From: Microbacterium sp. JZ31
GTDB lineage: Bacteria > Actinomycetota > Actinomycetes > Actinomycetales > Microbacteriaceae
DNA: 64,000 nt
Direction: 5' to 3'
Assembly (NCBI RefSeq): GCF_016805985.1
Contig: NZ_CP017661.1
Location: 2,170,001 to 2,234,000 of the forward strand
Both the position numbers and the translations under genes were made by a program. The notes beneath the pieces were generated by a model. The model had not been told where the DNA came from. It did no database searches and saw only the letters and a program-made list of their open reading frames with translations. Shown here piece after piece: positions 55,748 to 64,000 of the stretch. Position 1 is the stretch's first letter. The number at the start of each line of letters is the position of its first letter.

Positions 55748-57052
55748 GTGGCACGCACGCGCAACCCCCTCTGGCAGACCCTCGTGACGCTGCGCGGCAA
55801 TCCGCGGGCGTGCGTGTGGACCGAGCCGCTGTGGGGCCTGTCGATGGCCCTCGTGCTCCCCTACCTGTCGGTGTTCATGCTCGCGCTCGGCGTGCATGAC
55901 GCGCAGATCGGGCTGATCGCCTCGGCGGGCATGGTGTCGCAGGTCGTGTTCGGCTTCGCGGGCGGCATCATCACGGATCGCCTCGGGCGCCGCTGGACGA
56001 CCGCCGTGTTCGACGTCATCGCGTGGGTCATCCCGTGCGTGATCTGGGCCTTCGCGCAGAACTTCTGGTTCTTCCTGGCCGCCGCGCTCGTGAACGGCGC
56101 GATGCAGGTGACGTCGAACTCGTGGGACTGCCTCATGGTCGAGGACGCCGAGCGCAGTCAGCTCACGCAGATCTACTCGCTCGTGCGCGTGGCCGCCGAC
56201 TGCTCGGCGCTGTTCGCGCCGATCGCGGCGATCCTCGTCGCGCAGCTCGGGCTGGAGCCCGCCGTGCGCCTGCTGTTCGTCAACGCGGCGATCGTGATGC
56301 TCGCCAAGGTGATCTGGCTGTATCGGTGGTCGCGCGAGACGCGTCGCGGCGAGATCCGGATGGCGCAGACGCGCGGCGAGAGCGTCTGGCGCCTGCTCGC
56401 CGGCTATCGCGGCGCGCTGGGCCTGCTGCTGCGGTCGCGCGGCGCGCTGCTGGCGCTCGTGATCGCCGCGCTCGTGGCGGCGGTCACACTCGTGAACGGC
56501 ACGTTCTGGCAGGTCGTGGTCAGCGCGCACCTGCACGTGCCCGACGCACTCCTGCCGTTCTTCCCGATGGCGCGATCGCTGCTGTCGATGCTGTTCCTGT
56601 TCACGCTGATCCCGCGTCTCAGCACGGGCGTCGACCTCAAGGCCGCGACCCTCTGGGGCTTCGGCGTGTACCTCGCGGGCCAGGTCGTGCTCGTGCTGAT
56701 CCCCGCGGCCTCCGGCGCCGCCGATGCGCGGACCTACGCGCTGCTCGGGGTCTGCCTGCTGCTGGACAGCTTCGGGGCGGGGATGGTGTTCATGCTGTCC
56801 GAGTCGCTCGTGGCGCTGCACGTCGACGAAGCCGAGCGCTCGCGCGTGATGGCGCTCCAGCGCACGGTCATCATGCTCGCGGCCGCGCCGTTCGGCTGGA
56901 TCTCCGGCTGGCTGTCCGGCATGGACCGGACGTGGCCGTTCCTGCTGACGTCGGGCCTGCTGCTGCTCGGCCTCGTCCTCACGGCGGCGCGGTGGGTGCC
57001 GCACCACGATGTGGCGGCGGCACCCACCGCGCGGACCGTCGAGAGCGCCTGA
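55748..57052 (+). CDS. Major facilitator superfamily transporter
   Basis: A 434-aa integral membrane protein with about 12 hydrophobic segments. The loop 2-3 signature GGIITDRLGRRW (DRxGRR) is near residue 75, and a second, weaker copy of the fold follows a central loop with RRGEIRMAQTRGE. The substrate is unknown; drug or metabolite efflux is common for this group. GTG 55748 is preferred; a TTG at 55736 is also in frame. Its TGA abuts the stop of the next, convergent gene with no spacing. Confidence 0.85.
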   Translation: MARTRNPLWQTLVTLRGNPRACVWTEPLWGLSMALVLPYLSVFMLALGVHDAQIGLIASAGMVSQVVFGFAGGIITDRLGRRWTTAVFDVIAWVIPCVIWAFAQNFWFFLAAALVNGAMQVTSNSWDCLMVEDAERSQLTQIYSLVRVAADCSALFAPIAAILVAQLGLEPAVRLLFVNAAIVMLAKVIWLYRWSRETRRGEIRMAQTRGESVWRLLAGYRGALGLLLRSRGALLALVIAALVAAVTLVNGTFWQVVVSAHLHVPDALLPFFPMARSLLSMLFLFTLIPRLSTGVDLKAATLWGFGVYLAGQVVLVLIPAASGAADARTYALLGVCLLLDSFGAGMVFMLSESLVALHVDEAERSRVMALQRTVIMLAAAPFGWISGWLSGMDRTWPFLLTSGLLLLGLVLTAARWVPHHDVAAAPTARTVESA

Positions 57053-57700
57053 TCACTCCCCCGCGAGACCGCCCAGCAGGTGGCCGAAGCCGCGTCCCTG
57101 TCCCAGGTAGGTGTCGGGGTCGAACGGGTCGGTCGCGGTCAGCGACGGCTTGGCCGCGATCGCCTCGGACAGCTCGCGCGCCCCGCGCTCGATGCGGGCG
57201 CTGAGCGGCGCGACGTCGTCCTCCTTGCCGCCCCAGTCGCTGGATGCGGCGAACACGCCGGTCGAGACGGGCTCCGCGTGCAGGTACGCGAACAGCGGCC
57301 GGATGGCGTAGTCGATCGCGAGCGAGTGGCGTGCGGTGCCGGCGTTCGCGCCGATCAGCACGGGCTTGCCGCTCAGCGCCTCGCGGTCGAGGATGTCGAT
57401 GAACGACTTGAACATGCCCGAGTAGCTCGTCGAGAAGATCGGCGTGACGACGATCAGCGCGTCGGCGGCCTGCACCTTTCCGAGCATCTCCTCGAGCGCG
57501 GGCGGCGCGAAGCCGGCGAGCAGGTTGTTGGTGATGTCGTGCGCGTAGTCGCGCAGCTCGAATGCCTCCGCGGTCGCCTCGATGCCGCGCTCGGCGAGCT
57601 CCGCGACGGTGGCCGCGGCGAGGCGGTCGGCGAGCATCCGGGTGGACGAGGGCGTGGAGAGCCCCGCGGAGACCACCGCGATGCGACGGGTGTCGGTCAT
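57053..57700 (-). CDS. NADPH-dependent FMN reductase, CE1759-type
   Basis: A 215-aa flavodoxin-fold reductase that would supply reduced FMN. IAVVSAGLSTPSSTRMLADRL holds the flavin phosphate loop (split at residues 7-27), and IVVTPIFSTSYSGMFKSFID and GANAGTARHSL form the isoalloxazine site. It is the partner of the LLM monooxygenase encoded just upstream, a pair known from Corynebacterium efficiens (CE1758/CE1759). It starts 19 nt after that gene. Confidence 0.88.
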   Translation of the reverse strand: MTDTRRIAVVSAGLSTPSSTRMLADRLAAATVAELAERGIEATAEAFELRDYAHDITNNLLAGFAPPALEEMLGKVQAADALIVVTPIFSTSYSGMFKSFIDILDREALSGKPVLIGANAGTARHSLAIDYAIRPLFAYLHAEPVSTGVFAASSDWGGKEDDVAPLSARIERGARELSEAIAAKPSLTATDPFDPDTYLGQGRGFGHLLGGLAGE

Positions 57701-57719
57701 GATCGTGATCCTTCCTTGC

Positions 57720-58964
57720 TCAGCGGGTCGCTGCCGCGCCGAACGCGGAACCGGCCTTGGGGGCGGCGGCGGGCGTGTCCTGGTACGGACCGCCCACCGT
57801 GAGGTTGTTGCCGCCCGCGGCGTTCGGCCGCGCCTGACGCGGCTCGGCGTCGCCGTACACCGCGCGCACGCGGGCGGCGTGGGTGGGGCCGTCCGGCACC
57901 TCCGCCGGACGGTTCTGCGCCAGCTCGCGGCGCAGCACCGGCACGACCTCGCCGCCGAGCAGGTCGAGCTGCTCGAGCACGGTCTTCAGCGGCAGGCCCG
58001 CGTGGTCCATCAGGAACAGCTGGCGCTGGTAGTCGCCGTAGTAGTCGCGCATCGCGGCGTAGCGGTCGATAACCTGTTGCGGAGAGCCGACGGTCAGCGG
58101 CGTCATCTCCGTGAAGTCCTCCATCGAGGGACCGTGGCCGTACACGGGCGCGTTGTCGAAGTACGGGCGGAAGGCCGTGACGGCATCCTGCGAGTTCTTC
58201 GCCATGAACGCCTGCCCGCCGAGGCCGACGATCGCCTGCTCGGGCGTGCCATGACCGTAGTGCGCGTAGCGCTGGCGGTACAGCTGGATGAGGCGCTGGT
58301 AGTGCTCCTTCGGCCAGAAGATGTTGTTCGCGAAGAAGCCGTCGCCGTAGTACGCGGCCTGCTCGGCGATCTCGGGCGTGCGGATCGAGCCGTGCCACAC
58401 GAAGGGCGCGACGCCGTCGAGCGGGCGCGGCGTGGCCGTGAAGCCCTGGAGCGGCGAGCGGAACTTGCCCTCCCAGTCGACGACGTCCTGGTCCCACAGC
58501 TGGCGCAGCAACGCGTAGTTCTCGATCGCGAGCGGCAGCCCCTGGCGGATGTCCTGTCCGAACCACGGGTAGACCGGCCCGGTGTTGCCGCGGCCCATGA
58601 CGAGGTCGACGCGGCCGCCCGTGAGGTGCTGCAGCATCGCGTAGTCCTCGGCGATCTTCACCGGGTCGTTCGTCGTGATCAGCGTGGTGGCGGTCGACAG
58701 GATGAGCTTCTCGGTCTGCGCGCCGATGTACGCGAGCGTCGTCGTGGGCGAGGACGAGAAGAACGGAGGGTTGTGGTGCTCGCCGAGGGCGAAGACGTCC
58801 AGCCCGACCTCCTCCGCGTGCTTCGCGATGGTGACGATGTCGCGGATGCGCTCGGCCTCGCTGGGGGTCCGGCCGGTCGTGGGGTCGGTGGTGATGTCGC
58901 TCACCGAGAAGATGCCGAACTGCATCTCCGAGGTCTCCGGCTGCGACGTGGTGGTCTCGCTCAT
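57720..58964 (-). CDS. LLM-class flavin-dependent monooxygenase, CE1758-type
   Basis: A 414-aa luciferase-like monooxygenase that should use FMNH2 from the neighbouring reductase. FGIFSVSDITTDPTTGR is near the N-terminus; VFALGEHHNPPFFSSSP (about 56-72), LSTATTLITTNDPVKIAEDY and GGRVDLVMGRGNTGPVYPWF are typical LLM segments. The tail beyond 360 is low-complexity Ala/Gly/Pro. The substrate is unknown. It is first of a two-gene unit; the region upstream is unusually AT-rich. Confidence 0.88.
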   Translation of the reverse strand: MSETTTSQPETSEMQFGIFSVSDITTDPTTGRTPSEAERIRDIVTIAKHAEEVGLDVFALGEHHNPPFFSSSPTTTLAYIGAQTEKLILSTATTLITTNDPVKIAEDYAMLQHLTGGRVDLVMGRGNTGPVYPWFGQDIRQGLPLAIENYALLRQLWDQDVVDWEGKFRSPLQGFTATPRPLDGVAPFVWHGSIRTPEIAEQAAYYGDGFFANNIFWPKEHYQRLIQLYRQRYAHYGHGTPEQAIVGLGGQAFMAKNSQDAVTAFRPYFDNAPVYGHGPSMEDFTEMTPLTVGSPQQVIDRYAAMRDYYGDYQRQLFLMDHAGLPLKTVLEQLDLLGGEVVPVLRRELAQNRPAEVPDGPTHAARVRAVYGDAEPRQARPNAAGGNNLTVGGPYQDTPAAAPKAGSAFGAAATR

Positions 58965-59031
58965 GGCTGCTTCTCCGATCCGTCCCGTCGTCCGGCGGGC
59001 TACGTGGTCATCCGACATTTGTATGCGGCTG

Positions 59032-59037
59032 AATATA
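59032..59037 (-). promoter_or_regulatory. Candidate -10 box of the LLM/FMN-reductase unit
   Basis: TATATT (minus strand) lies in the AT-rich patch between divergent genes; the predicted leader is about 60 nt. GTAT and ATAC flank a 10-nt gap there and may mark an operator, but the signal is weak. Confidence 0.35.
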
Positions 59038-59107
59038 CCTCGTGCAACGCCGCCGCGTGAGATCTATTCCCATGCTCCTCCTCCTGACGTCCCGATCGCT
59101 CGCGGCA

Positions 59108-59113
59108 TAGTGT
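59108..59113 (+). promoter_or_regulatory. -10 box of the acyltransferase gene (leaderless)
   Basis: TAGTGT lies 7 nt before ATG 59121. Confidence 0.45.
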
Positions 59114-59120
59114 TGTCAGG

Positions 59121-60284
59121 ATGAGCACAGCACCCGCGACCGGCTCGGTCCCCCGCCAGCGCCGGCGGGTCCCGTACTGGGACAACGCCCGCTTCGCGTG
59201 CATCGTGCTCGTGGTGCTGGGTCACGCGATCCAGCGACTCACGTACGACTCGGACATCGCGTACGCGCTGTACCTCGTGGTCTACGCGTTCCACATGCCC
59301 GCGTTCGCGATCATCTCCGGCTACTTCTCCAAGTCCGATCCGCCCTCGCGGCGCCAGATGGCGCGCGTGATCACCGACATCCTCGTGCCGTACGTCATCT
59401 TCGAGGCCCTGTGGTGGCTGACGAAGGGACTCGTCGAGGGCGATCCGGATCCGAACCTGACCCAGCCCTCGTGGACCCTGTGGTTCCTGCTCGCGCTCGG
59501 CATCTTCCGGCTGATCCTGCCGTACCTCGCGCTGCTGCGCTGGCCGCTGCTGTGGACCGTCGTGATCTCGATCGGCGTCGGCTACCTGCCGAACGTCGAC
59601 AGCACGTTCTCGCTGTCGCGCACGCTCGGCTTCCTCCCCTTCTTCGCGCTCGGCTGGTGGCTGCGCGAGCACCAGGTGGTCGACAGGCTGCGGCTGCTCG
59701 AGCGCAAGGCGTGGTGGGCGCGCATCAGCGCCGTGGCGGTGTTCGCGCTCGCCGGATTGACGGCGTGGGCGGGGCTCGAGGGCTGGCACGAGATGGACAT
59801 GCGCAACTGGCTGTTCTACGACCAGGACTACGCGCACTTCCTCGGCACGGATCCGGTCACGGGCGTGCCGTGGTGGGCGGGCGGCGTGCGTCTGCTGCTC
59901 ATGGGGGTGGCGCTCGTGCTGTGCGCGGCGTTCTTCGTGATCGTCCCCCGCGGCCAGTTCGCCTTCACGCCGCTCGGCACGTACACGATGTACATCTATC
60001 TCCTGCACTCGTTCGTGCTGTACCCGTTCCGCGAGTCGGGAGCGCTGCGGGACCTCGAGCCGACGTGGCTGTGGCTGCCCCTCGTGATCGTCCTGTCCGT
60101 CGCGATCACGGTCCTGCTCGCCTCCAAGCCCGTGCGATGGGTGTTCCGCCCGCTCGTCGAGCCGCGCTCGCGATGGCTGTTCCGCGATCCCACGGTGACG
60201 CCGCAGTCGGGTCGCGCGGTCGATCCGACGGGCGCGCGCCGCCGCCCCGCGAAGCCGTCGGAACGACCCGGCGCGGACGCCTGA
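59121..60284 (+). CDS. Acyltransferase-3 family membrane protein
   Basis: A 387-aa integral membrane acyltransferase with about ten hydrophobic segments. RRRVPYWDNARFACIVLVVLGH (split, residues 12-33) contains the conserved Arg and His of the family, followed by AFHMPAFAIISGYF near 54, a second signature. Members O-acylate extracellular glycans or lipids. The GT4-SGNH fusion at 51-53 kb may belong to the same theme, but there is no direct link. A Pro/Arg-rich cytoplasmic tail follows the last helix. Confidence 0.87.
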   Translation: MSTAPATGSVPRQRRRVPYWDNARFACIVLVVLGHAIQRLTYDSDIAYALYLVVYAFHMPAFAIISGYFSKSDPPSRRQMARVITDILVPYVIFEALWWLTKGLVEGDPDPNLTQPSWTLWFLLALGIFRLILPYLALLRWPLLWTVVISIGVGYLPNVDSTFSLSRTLGFLPFFALGWWLREHQVVDRLRLLERKAWWARISAVAVFALAGLTAWAGLEGWHEMDMRNWLFYDQDYAHFLGTDPVTGVPWWAGGVRLLLMGVALVLCAAFFVIVPRGQFAFTPLGTYTMYIYLLHSFVLYPFRESGALRDLEPTWLWLPLVIVLSVAITVLLASKPVRWVFRPLVEPRSRWLFRDPTVTPQSGRAVDPTGARRRPAKPSERPGADA

Positions 60285-60312
60285 GCGGGGCCCCGGTTCC
60301 CCGGAGCCCCGC
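60285..60312. terminator. Bidirectional terminator between the acyltransferase and AztD-like genes
   Basis: GCGGGGC (60285-60291) pairs with GCCCCGC (60306-60312), with CCGG/CCGG pairs inside; convergent genes flank it. Confidence 0.6.
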
Positions 60313-60329
60313 CCAGCACGCTGCAGACC

Positions 60330-61532
60330 TCAGCCGAGCGCGACCGCGATCTCGTTGGGCGCGGCGCTCAGCTCGGCCGTCGCCACGGTCTCTCCCGTCG
60401 TCAGGTCGACCGCGTGCACGGCGTTCGACGCGGGCTCGGTGACGTACGCGATGTCGCCGTCCACCTTGATCGCCGGATGCGCGTCCTGCCACTCGGCGGG
60501 GCCCTCCCACGGCTCGATCACCGGGTAGGAGTCGGTGAGCTCACCGGTCTCCGGATCCAGCACATGGATGGAGCCGTCTGTCGCCAGGATGTACGCCAGG
60601 TCGCCGGGACCGCGCGCCACGTCACGGAAGGTGTACTGCACGTCCTCCGGCAGGTCGACGACCTCGTAGGTCTCTGCCGCGGTGTCGATGAGAGTCACGG
60701 CGTTCAGCAGGTAGCCCTCCGCGTCGGGGTCGTTCTTGTAGTCGCCCACCACGATGGGGCTGCTCTCCGAGACGTACGCGTTGCCCATGCGACCGTACTC
60801 GTCCGGAGCGTCGAGCTTGACGAAGGCGCCGTCCTTGAACAGCAGGGCGCCATCCTCGCAGCCGAAGACCACCGCCTCATCCGCCGCGGTGCCCTCGCCG
60901 TGGATACCCGGGCACTCGTCGCTCGAGGCGGCCACATCCCAGTGGTCGTCGTGCGGGTGCAGCGCCATGGCTCCCGTGCGCGAGGTCTCGTCGCCCACCG
61001 TGGTGAGCAGCGTGCCGTCCTCGAGCACGATCGAGACGCCGTGGTGTGCGGCATCCGCCGCGTAGGTCTCGGTCTCCGGCAGCGCCTGCGCCCCCGGCTC
61101 GACGGCGTCGGTGTCGACGATCGTGGTGGTGCCCGTGCCGTCGTCGAACAGCACGGTGCGGCCGTGGTGCACCACGACGTGGCCCGGCGTGGTCGCGTCG
61201 AAGACGAGATCGGTGAGCTCGGGCGCGGCCGTGTCGAGCAGCTGGAAGCCCTCGGACGTGGTGACGGCGACATGCCGCCCGTCGCCGAACGGGTTGAGCC
61301 GCGTGAAAGGCTCGGTGGAGACCTCGCCGACGACCTCGAGTGTCGCGGGGTCGAGCACGGCGATCCCGTTCTCGTAGGCCACGGCGACACGTCCCACCGC
61401 AGGCGCCTCCTCCGGCGCTGCGCTCGTCTCGGCCGCACCCGGCGTCGCGGACGGGCTCGCGCACGCCGTCGAGACGAGCGCGGCTCCTGCGAGCGCGGCC
61501 GCCGCGGCGATCAGTCGCGTCTGTCGTTTCAT
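60330..61532 (-). CDS. AztD-like zinc metallochaperone lipoprotein (paralogue 2)
   Basis: A 400-aa exported protein: signal peptide with lipobox STAC (cysteine near residue 24), a Ser/Ala/Glu spacer, then a beta-propeller-like domain as in AztD, which hands zinc to AztC. HPHDDHWDVA near residue 198 and CPGIHGEGTA near 213 contain clustered histidines and a cysteine suited to metal binding, and VVFGCEDGALL supplies a second cysteine. AAAGGGA precedes ATG 61532. It follows aztC by 23 nt. Confidence 0.78.
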   Translation of the reverse strand: MKRQTRLIAAAAALAGAALVSTACASPSATPGAAETSAAPEEAPAVGRVAVAYENGIAVLDPATLEVVGEVSTEPFTRLNPFGDGRHVAVTTSEGFQLLDTAAPELTDLVFDATTPGHVVVHHGRTVLFDDGTGTTTIVDTDAVEPGAQALPETETYAADAAHHGVSIVLEDGTLLTTVGDETSRTGAMALHPHDDHWDVAASSDECPGIHGEGTAADEAVVFGCEDGALLFKDGAFVKLDAPDEYGRMGNAYVSESSPIVVGDYKNDPDAEGYLLNAVTLIDTAAETYEVVDLPEDVQYTFRDVARGPGDLAYILATDGSIHVLDPETGELTDSYPVIEPWEGPAEWQDAHPAIKVDGDIAYVTEPASNAVHAVDLTTGETVATAELSAAPNEIAVALG

Positions 61533-61555
61533 CGTTTCCCTTTCCATGGATGACC

Positions 61556-62488
61556 TCATTCGGTGAGGCCCTGTGCGATGCGCTCCGTGTTGGCGCGCAT
61601 CATCGTCAGGTAGGTGTCGGCGCCCTCGCCCTTCTCGGTGAGCGACTCGGTGTAGAGCTCGACGACCTCGACGTCGATGCCCACCTCGCTCGCGAGCGCC
61701 TGGACCAGGCGGTCCGGCTGAGAGGACTCGGCGAAGATGGCGGGCACGCCGGCCTCCTCGATCGCCGTCGCGAGATCGTGCAGGTCGGCGGCGCTCGGGG
61801 CGGCGAGCGTCGTGCCGCCGGGAATCACCGCGCCGATGATCCGGAAGTCGAAGCGGTCCGCGAGATAGCCGAAGACGTGGTGGTTGGTCACGAGCGCGCG
61901 GCGGTCGTCGTCGATGGCGGCGAACCGGTCGCGCATCTCGAGATCGAGCAGTCGCAACTCGTCACGGTAGGCCTCCGCGTTCGCCCGGACGGCGGCCGCG
62001 TCGATGCCCTCGATCGCGCCGAGGGCGTCCTCCAGCCCGTCCAGGACGTCGTGCATCCGCTCCGGATCGGTCCAGAAGTGGGGGTCGGCTGCGCCGTCTG
62101 CCTGCTCGGCGCTGTAGGCGAGCACCTCGATCGCGTCGCCCGCGACGAACTGGGGCACACCCGCCTGCGCCGCGCGCTCGAGGTGCTGCGCGAGGCCCTC
62201 CTCGAGGCCCAGTCCGTTGGAGACGACGAGGTCGGCCGCGGCGAGCTGCGAGGCCTCCTGCGCCGAGATCTCGAAGGAGTGGGGATCCGCGTTCGGCTTC
62301 ATGAGGACGCGCACGTCGGCCTCGTCCCCCGCGACGTTGCGCACCACGTCGCCGAGGATGTTCGTCGTCACGACGATGTCGACGCCCGCCTCGCCCTCGC
62401 CCGCGGCGTCGGCGCAGCCCGTCAGTGCGAGCGCGACGGCGACGGCCGCACCGGCGCCCGTGAGGCGGCGGAGCCGGGCGGCGCTCAT
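61556..62488 (-). CDS. aztC: Zinc-binding lipoprotein AztC of an ABC importer
   Basis: A 310-aa cluster A-I (ZnuA-like) solute-binding protein. Lipobox LTGC (cysteine near residue 24) follows the signal peptide. Zinc ligands are expected at PNADPHSFEIS (about 68), DPHFWTDPERM (about 136) and TNHHVFGYLADRF (about 203), with an acidic residue in IFAESSQPD (about 270). The long His-rich loop of many ZnuA proteins is missing, fitting the AztC type that receives zinc from AztD. ATG 62488 overlaps the preceding stop by 4 nt. Confidence 0.85.
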   Translation of the reverse strand: MSAARLRRLTGAGAAVAVALALTGCADAAGEGEAGVDIVVTTNILGDVVRNVAGDEADVRVLMKPNADPHSFEISAQEASQLAAADLVVSNGLGLEEGLAQHLERAAQAGVPQFVAGDAIEVLAYSAEQADGAADPHFWTDPERMHDVLDGLEDALGAIEGIDAAAVRANAEAYRDELRLLDLEMRDRFAAIDDDRRALVTNHHVFGYLADRFDFRIIGAVIPGGTTLAAPSAADLHDLATAIEEAGVPAIFAESSQPDRLVQALASEVGIDVEVVELYTESLTEKGEGADTYLTMMRANTERIAQGLTE

Positions 62489-63699
62489 CGCCCCACCTCC
62501 GCGAAGAAGTCGGGACGCGTCGGCGTCTCGAGCGTGCGGGCGATGCGCGCCTCGTCGGCGTACGCGATCTCGTGCACGACGCCGGTCGCCGGGTCGTTGA
62601 GGTAGGCCCGCTGCGCGTCGACGGACAGGCCGACGCCCGGCCCGTCTGCGGCGTCGACGAGCGGCTCCGTCACCGCGCGTTCCTCGCCCGTCGCGGCCGC
62701 GTACACCCGCACCCGGCCGTCCTCGTCCAGTGCGACGACGTTGCCGTCGGCGTCATCGGCCGCCACCACGCTCACGAGCGGCACCGCCGTGCGGACCAGC
62801 TGCCATGCGCGCTCGCGCGCGTCCAGCAGCCAGAAGCCCTGATCGCCGGCGAGCGCCGCGACCGTGGGGCGGCCCTTGCGCGCCTCGAAGGCGCTGGCGC
62901 GCTCCGCGGTGGCGCCTTCCGGGTACGGGATCCGCTCGAAGGCCGGATCGCCGCCCTCGAGCGTGGCGAGCACCGCGCCGTCCGCGCAGCCCACGACGAG
63001 TCCCGCCCGTGTGGCGATCGCACCGGACGGCGACGCGCACGCCACGACGCCCTGCGCCGCGGTCCCGTCCGCGCCGTGGAAGCTCAGCCCTCCGTCGGCA
63101 TCGCTCACGAGCGCCCCGTCGCCGAGCGGCGCGACGACGCCGTCCGCCAGACCCGTCTCGACCCGGAGAGTCTCGACGATGCGTCCCCGGGAGAGCTCGG
63201 CGTTGTCGAGCAGCACGGCCTCACCCGATCCGGCGAAGTACAGCCCGGTCCCGCCCGCCGTGGAGAGCGGCCCGGTCGAGACGCTCACCGGCCCCTCTCC
63301 CCGCACCTCGCCGACGACCGCGGGCTCGGCCCGGTAGTAGTGGAAGTGGTCGACGTGGTCCCACGTCCAGACGCCGCTGTCGATCACGCCGACGCCGCCG
63401 TCGACGGCGACGAACACGTAGCGCCCGTCGGTCGCGACCGACTCCGGCTCACCGACGGTGCCCAGGCGCGACGCGCTGCCGTCGAGGAGATCCAGGGAGC
63501 CGACGGCTCCCTTGTCGTCGATCGACACGAGCTGCAGCGGCGGCTCGGCGACCTCGGCGGCCCCGGCGATCTCGCCGTGACCGGCGGAGGACTCGGTGGG
63601 CGTCTCGGCGGGTGACGCGGGGGCGCCCGACGCGCACCCGGCGAGGACGACGAGCGCGAGGGCGCCGGTGAGGAAGGTGAGGGGGCGTCGGTCGGTCAT
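62485..63699 (-). CDS. AztD-like zinc metallochaperone lipoprotein (paralogue 1)
   Basis: A 404-aa exported protein: signal peptide with lipobox LAGC (cysteine near residue 22), a Pro/Thr/Ser/Ala linker, then a propeller-like domain. DHVDHFHYYRAEPA near residue 115 holds four closely spaced histidines/aspartates, likely metal ligands. SPSGAIATRAGLVVGCADGAVL parallels the CEDGALL region of the other paralogue (split over two turns). AAAGGAA precedes ATG 63699. It overlaps aztC by 4 nt and follows the permease gene by 17 nt. Confidence 0.75.
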   Translation of the reverse strand: MTDRRPLTFLTGALALVVLAGCASGAPASPAETPTESSAGHGEIAGAAEVAEPPLQLVSIDDKGAVGSLDLLDGSASRLGTVGEPESVATDGRYVFVAVDGGVGVIDSGVWTWDHVDHFHYYRAEPAVVGEVRGEGPVSVSTGPLSTAGGTGLYFAGSGEAVLLDNAELSRGRIVETLRVETGLADGVVAPLGDGALVSDADGGLSFHGADGTAAQGVVACASPSGAIATRAGLVVGCADGAVLATLEGGDPAFERIPYPEGATAERASAFEARKGRPTVAALAGDQGFWLLDARERAWQLVRTAVPLVSVVAADDADGNVVALDEDGRVRVYAAATGEERAVTEPLVDAADGPGVGLSVDAQRAYLNDPATGVVHEIAYADEARIARTLETPTRPDFFAEVGR

Positions 63700-63716
63700 C
63701 GGTTCCTTTCGAACGG

Positions 63717-64000
63717 TCAACGGAGGGCCTCCACGGGCTCGGCGTGGGAGGAGGCCAGGCGCAGGCGCCGGGTCATGTCTCGCAGCAGCGCGGACAGGCC
63801 GGCGAGGAGGATCGCGCTGCCCGCGATGGACGCCCCGGCCGCCGTGCCCGCATGCCACGAGACGAGCAGCCCGATCACGACCGCCGCGGTGCCGAGCGCT
63901 GCGGCGAGCAGCATGGTGGACGGGATGCGGGTGGTCCACGCACGCGCGGCCACGGCGGGCCCGAGCAGCAGTCCGACGACGAGCAGCGAGCCGACCGCCT
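63717..64000 (-). CDS. aztB: Metal ABC transporter permease, C-terminal part (cut by window edge)
   Basis: The last 93 codons of a cluster A-I (ZnuB/AztB-like) permease. VGSLLVVGLLLGPAVAAR matches the conserved membrane segment before the C-terminal helices; two more helices follow, ending in a cytoplasmic RLRLASSHAEPVEALR tail. It begins outside the window. With aztC and the AztD-like genes downstream it forms a zinc uptake operon, probably under Zur control at a promoter outside the window (inference). Confidence 0.8.
   Translation of the reverse strand, partial: AVGSLLVVGLLLGPAVAARAWTTRIPSTMLLAAALGTAAVVIGLLVSWHAGTAAGASIAGSAILLAGLSALLRDMTRRLRLASSHAEPVEALR

Noticed and set aside
54985..57052. 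ATPase next to a transporter considered as a defence system
   Set aside because: There is no nuclease, toxin, reverse transcriptase or other defence partner; both genes look like ordinary independent genes.

Overview
This is a high-GC (roughly 70 percent) chromosomal segment of an actinobacterium, most likely a member of Microbacteriaceae close to Microbacterium. The placement is inferred from coding style and gene order: infC-rpmI-rplT followed by a SpoU methyltransferase and gluABCD, a PriA-type hisA, and the actinobacterial run pgsA-cinA-clgR-DUF3046-recA-recX-miaB-miaA-dapF-hflX-lexA. No rRNA, tRNA, phage, insertion sequence or CRISPR array was seen. Most of the window is core genome.

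Layout. 1-5000: the start of argC with an Arg-rich upstream ORF, pcm, and pheST. 5000-8400: the glutamate-type ABC importer gluABCD. 8500-11100: a frameshifted rRNA methyltransferase gene and the IF3-L35-L20 operon, whose infC appears to start at AUC. 11100-15520: a DUF1844 protein, an SseB-like protein and hisCBHA. 15580-16920: a LysM cell-division suppressor candidate divergent from lexA. 17000-28320: an S9 peptidase, GNAT enzymes, hflX, a methyltransferase, mobA, dapF, miaA, miaB, recX and recA. 28570-33060: DUF3046, clgR, cinA, pgsA and ftsK. 33150-38060: a lipoprotein, RNase J, dapA, folA and thyA. 38230-44950: a secreted phytase-like/GDPD fusion, a thioredoxin with DUF4395, OsmC, an SDR, a TPR membrane protein, dapB and a GNAT enzyme. 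44960-46180: two small membrane-protein genes between two copies of an inverted-repeat element. 46200-51000: a histidine phosphatase, an aldo/keto reductase-like protein lacking its catalytic tetrad, PNPase and a small acidic protein. 51000-60280: a glycosyltransferase-SGNH hydrolase fusion, a MalY-type lyase, DedA, an ATPase, an MFS transporter, a flavin reductase/LLM monooxygenase pair and an acyltransferase. 60330-64000: a zinc uptake locus with two AztD-like proteins around AztC and the end of the permease.

How it works together. dapA, dapB and dapF (lysine and cell wall), thyA-folA (thymidylate), the his genes and argC are housekeeping biosynthesis. recA, lexA and the LysM gene form an SOS group joined by CGAA-N6-TTCG boxes.

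The main regulatory feature is that about twenty transcription units have a TANNNT -10 hexamer ending 6-9 nt before the start codon, so they are probably transcribed as leaderless mRNAs. This pattern supports several start choices (thyA, hisC, pheS) and supports the 32-codon Arg-rich ORF upstream of argC as a candidate arginine-sensing leader peptide. That leader is the best candidate here for an undescribed regulatory system. Other items worth attention are the paired inverted-repeat elements around the 45-46 kb genes, the catalytically stripped aldo/keto reductase, the glycosyltransferase-SGNH fusion, and the single-base frameshift in the SpoU methyltransferase gene.
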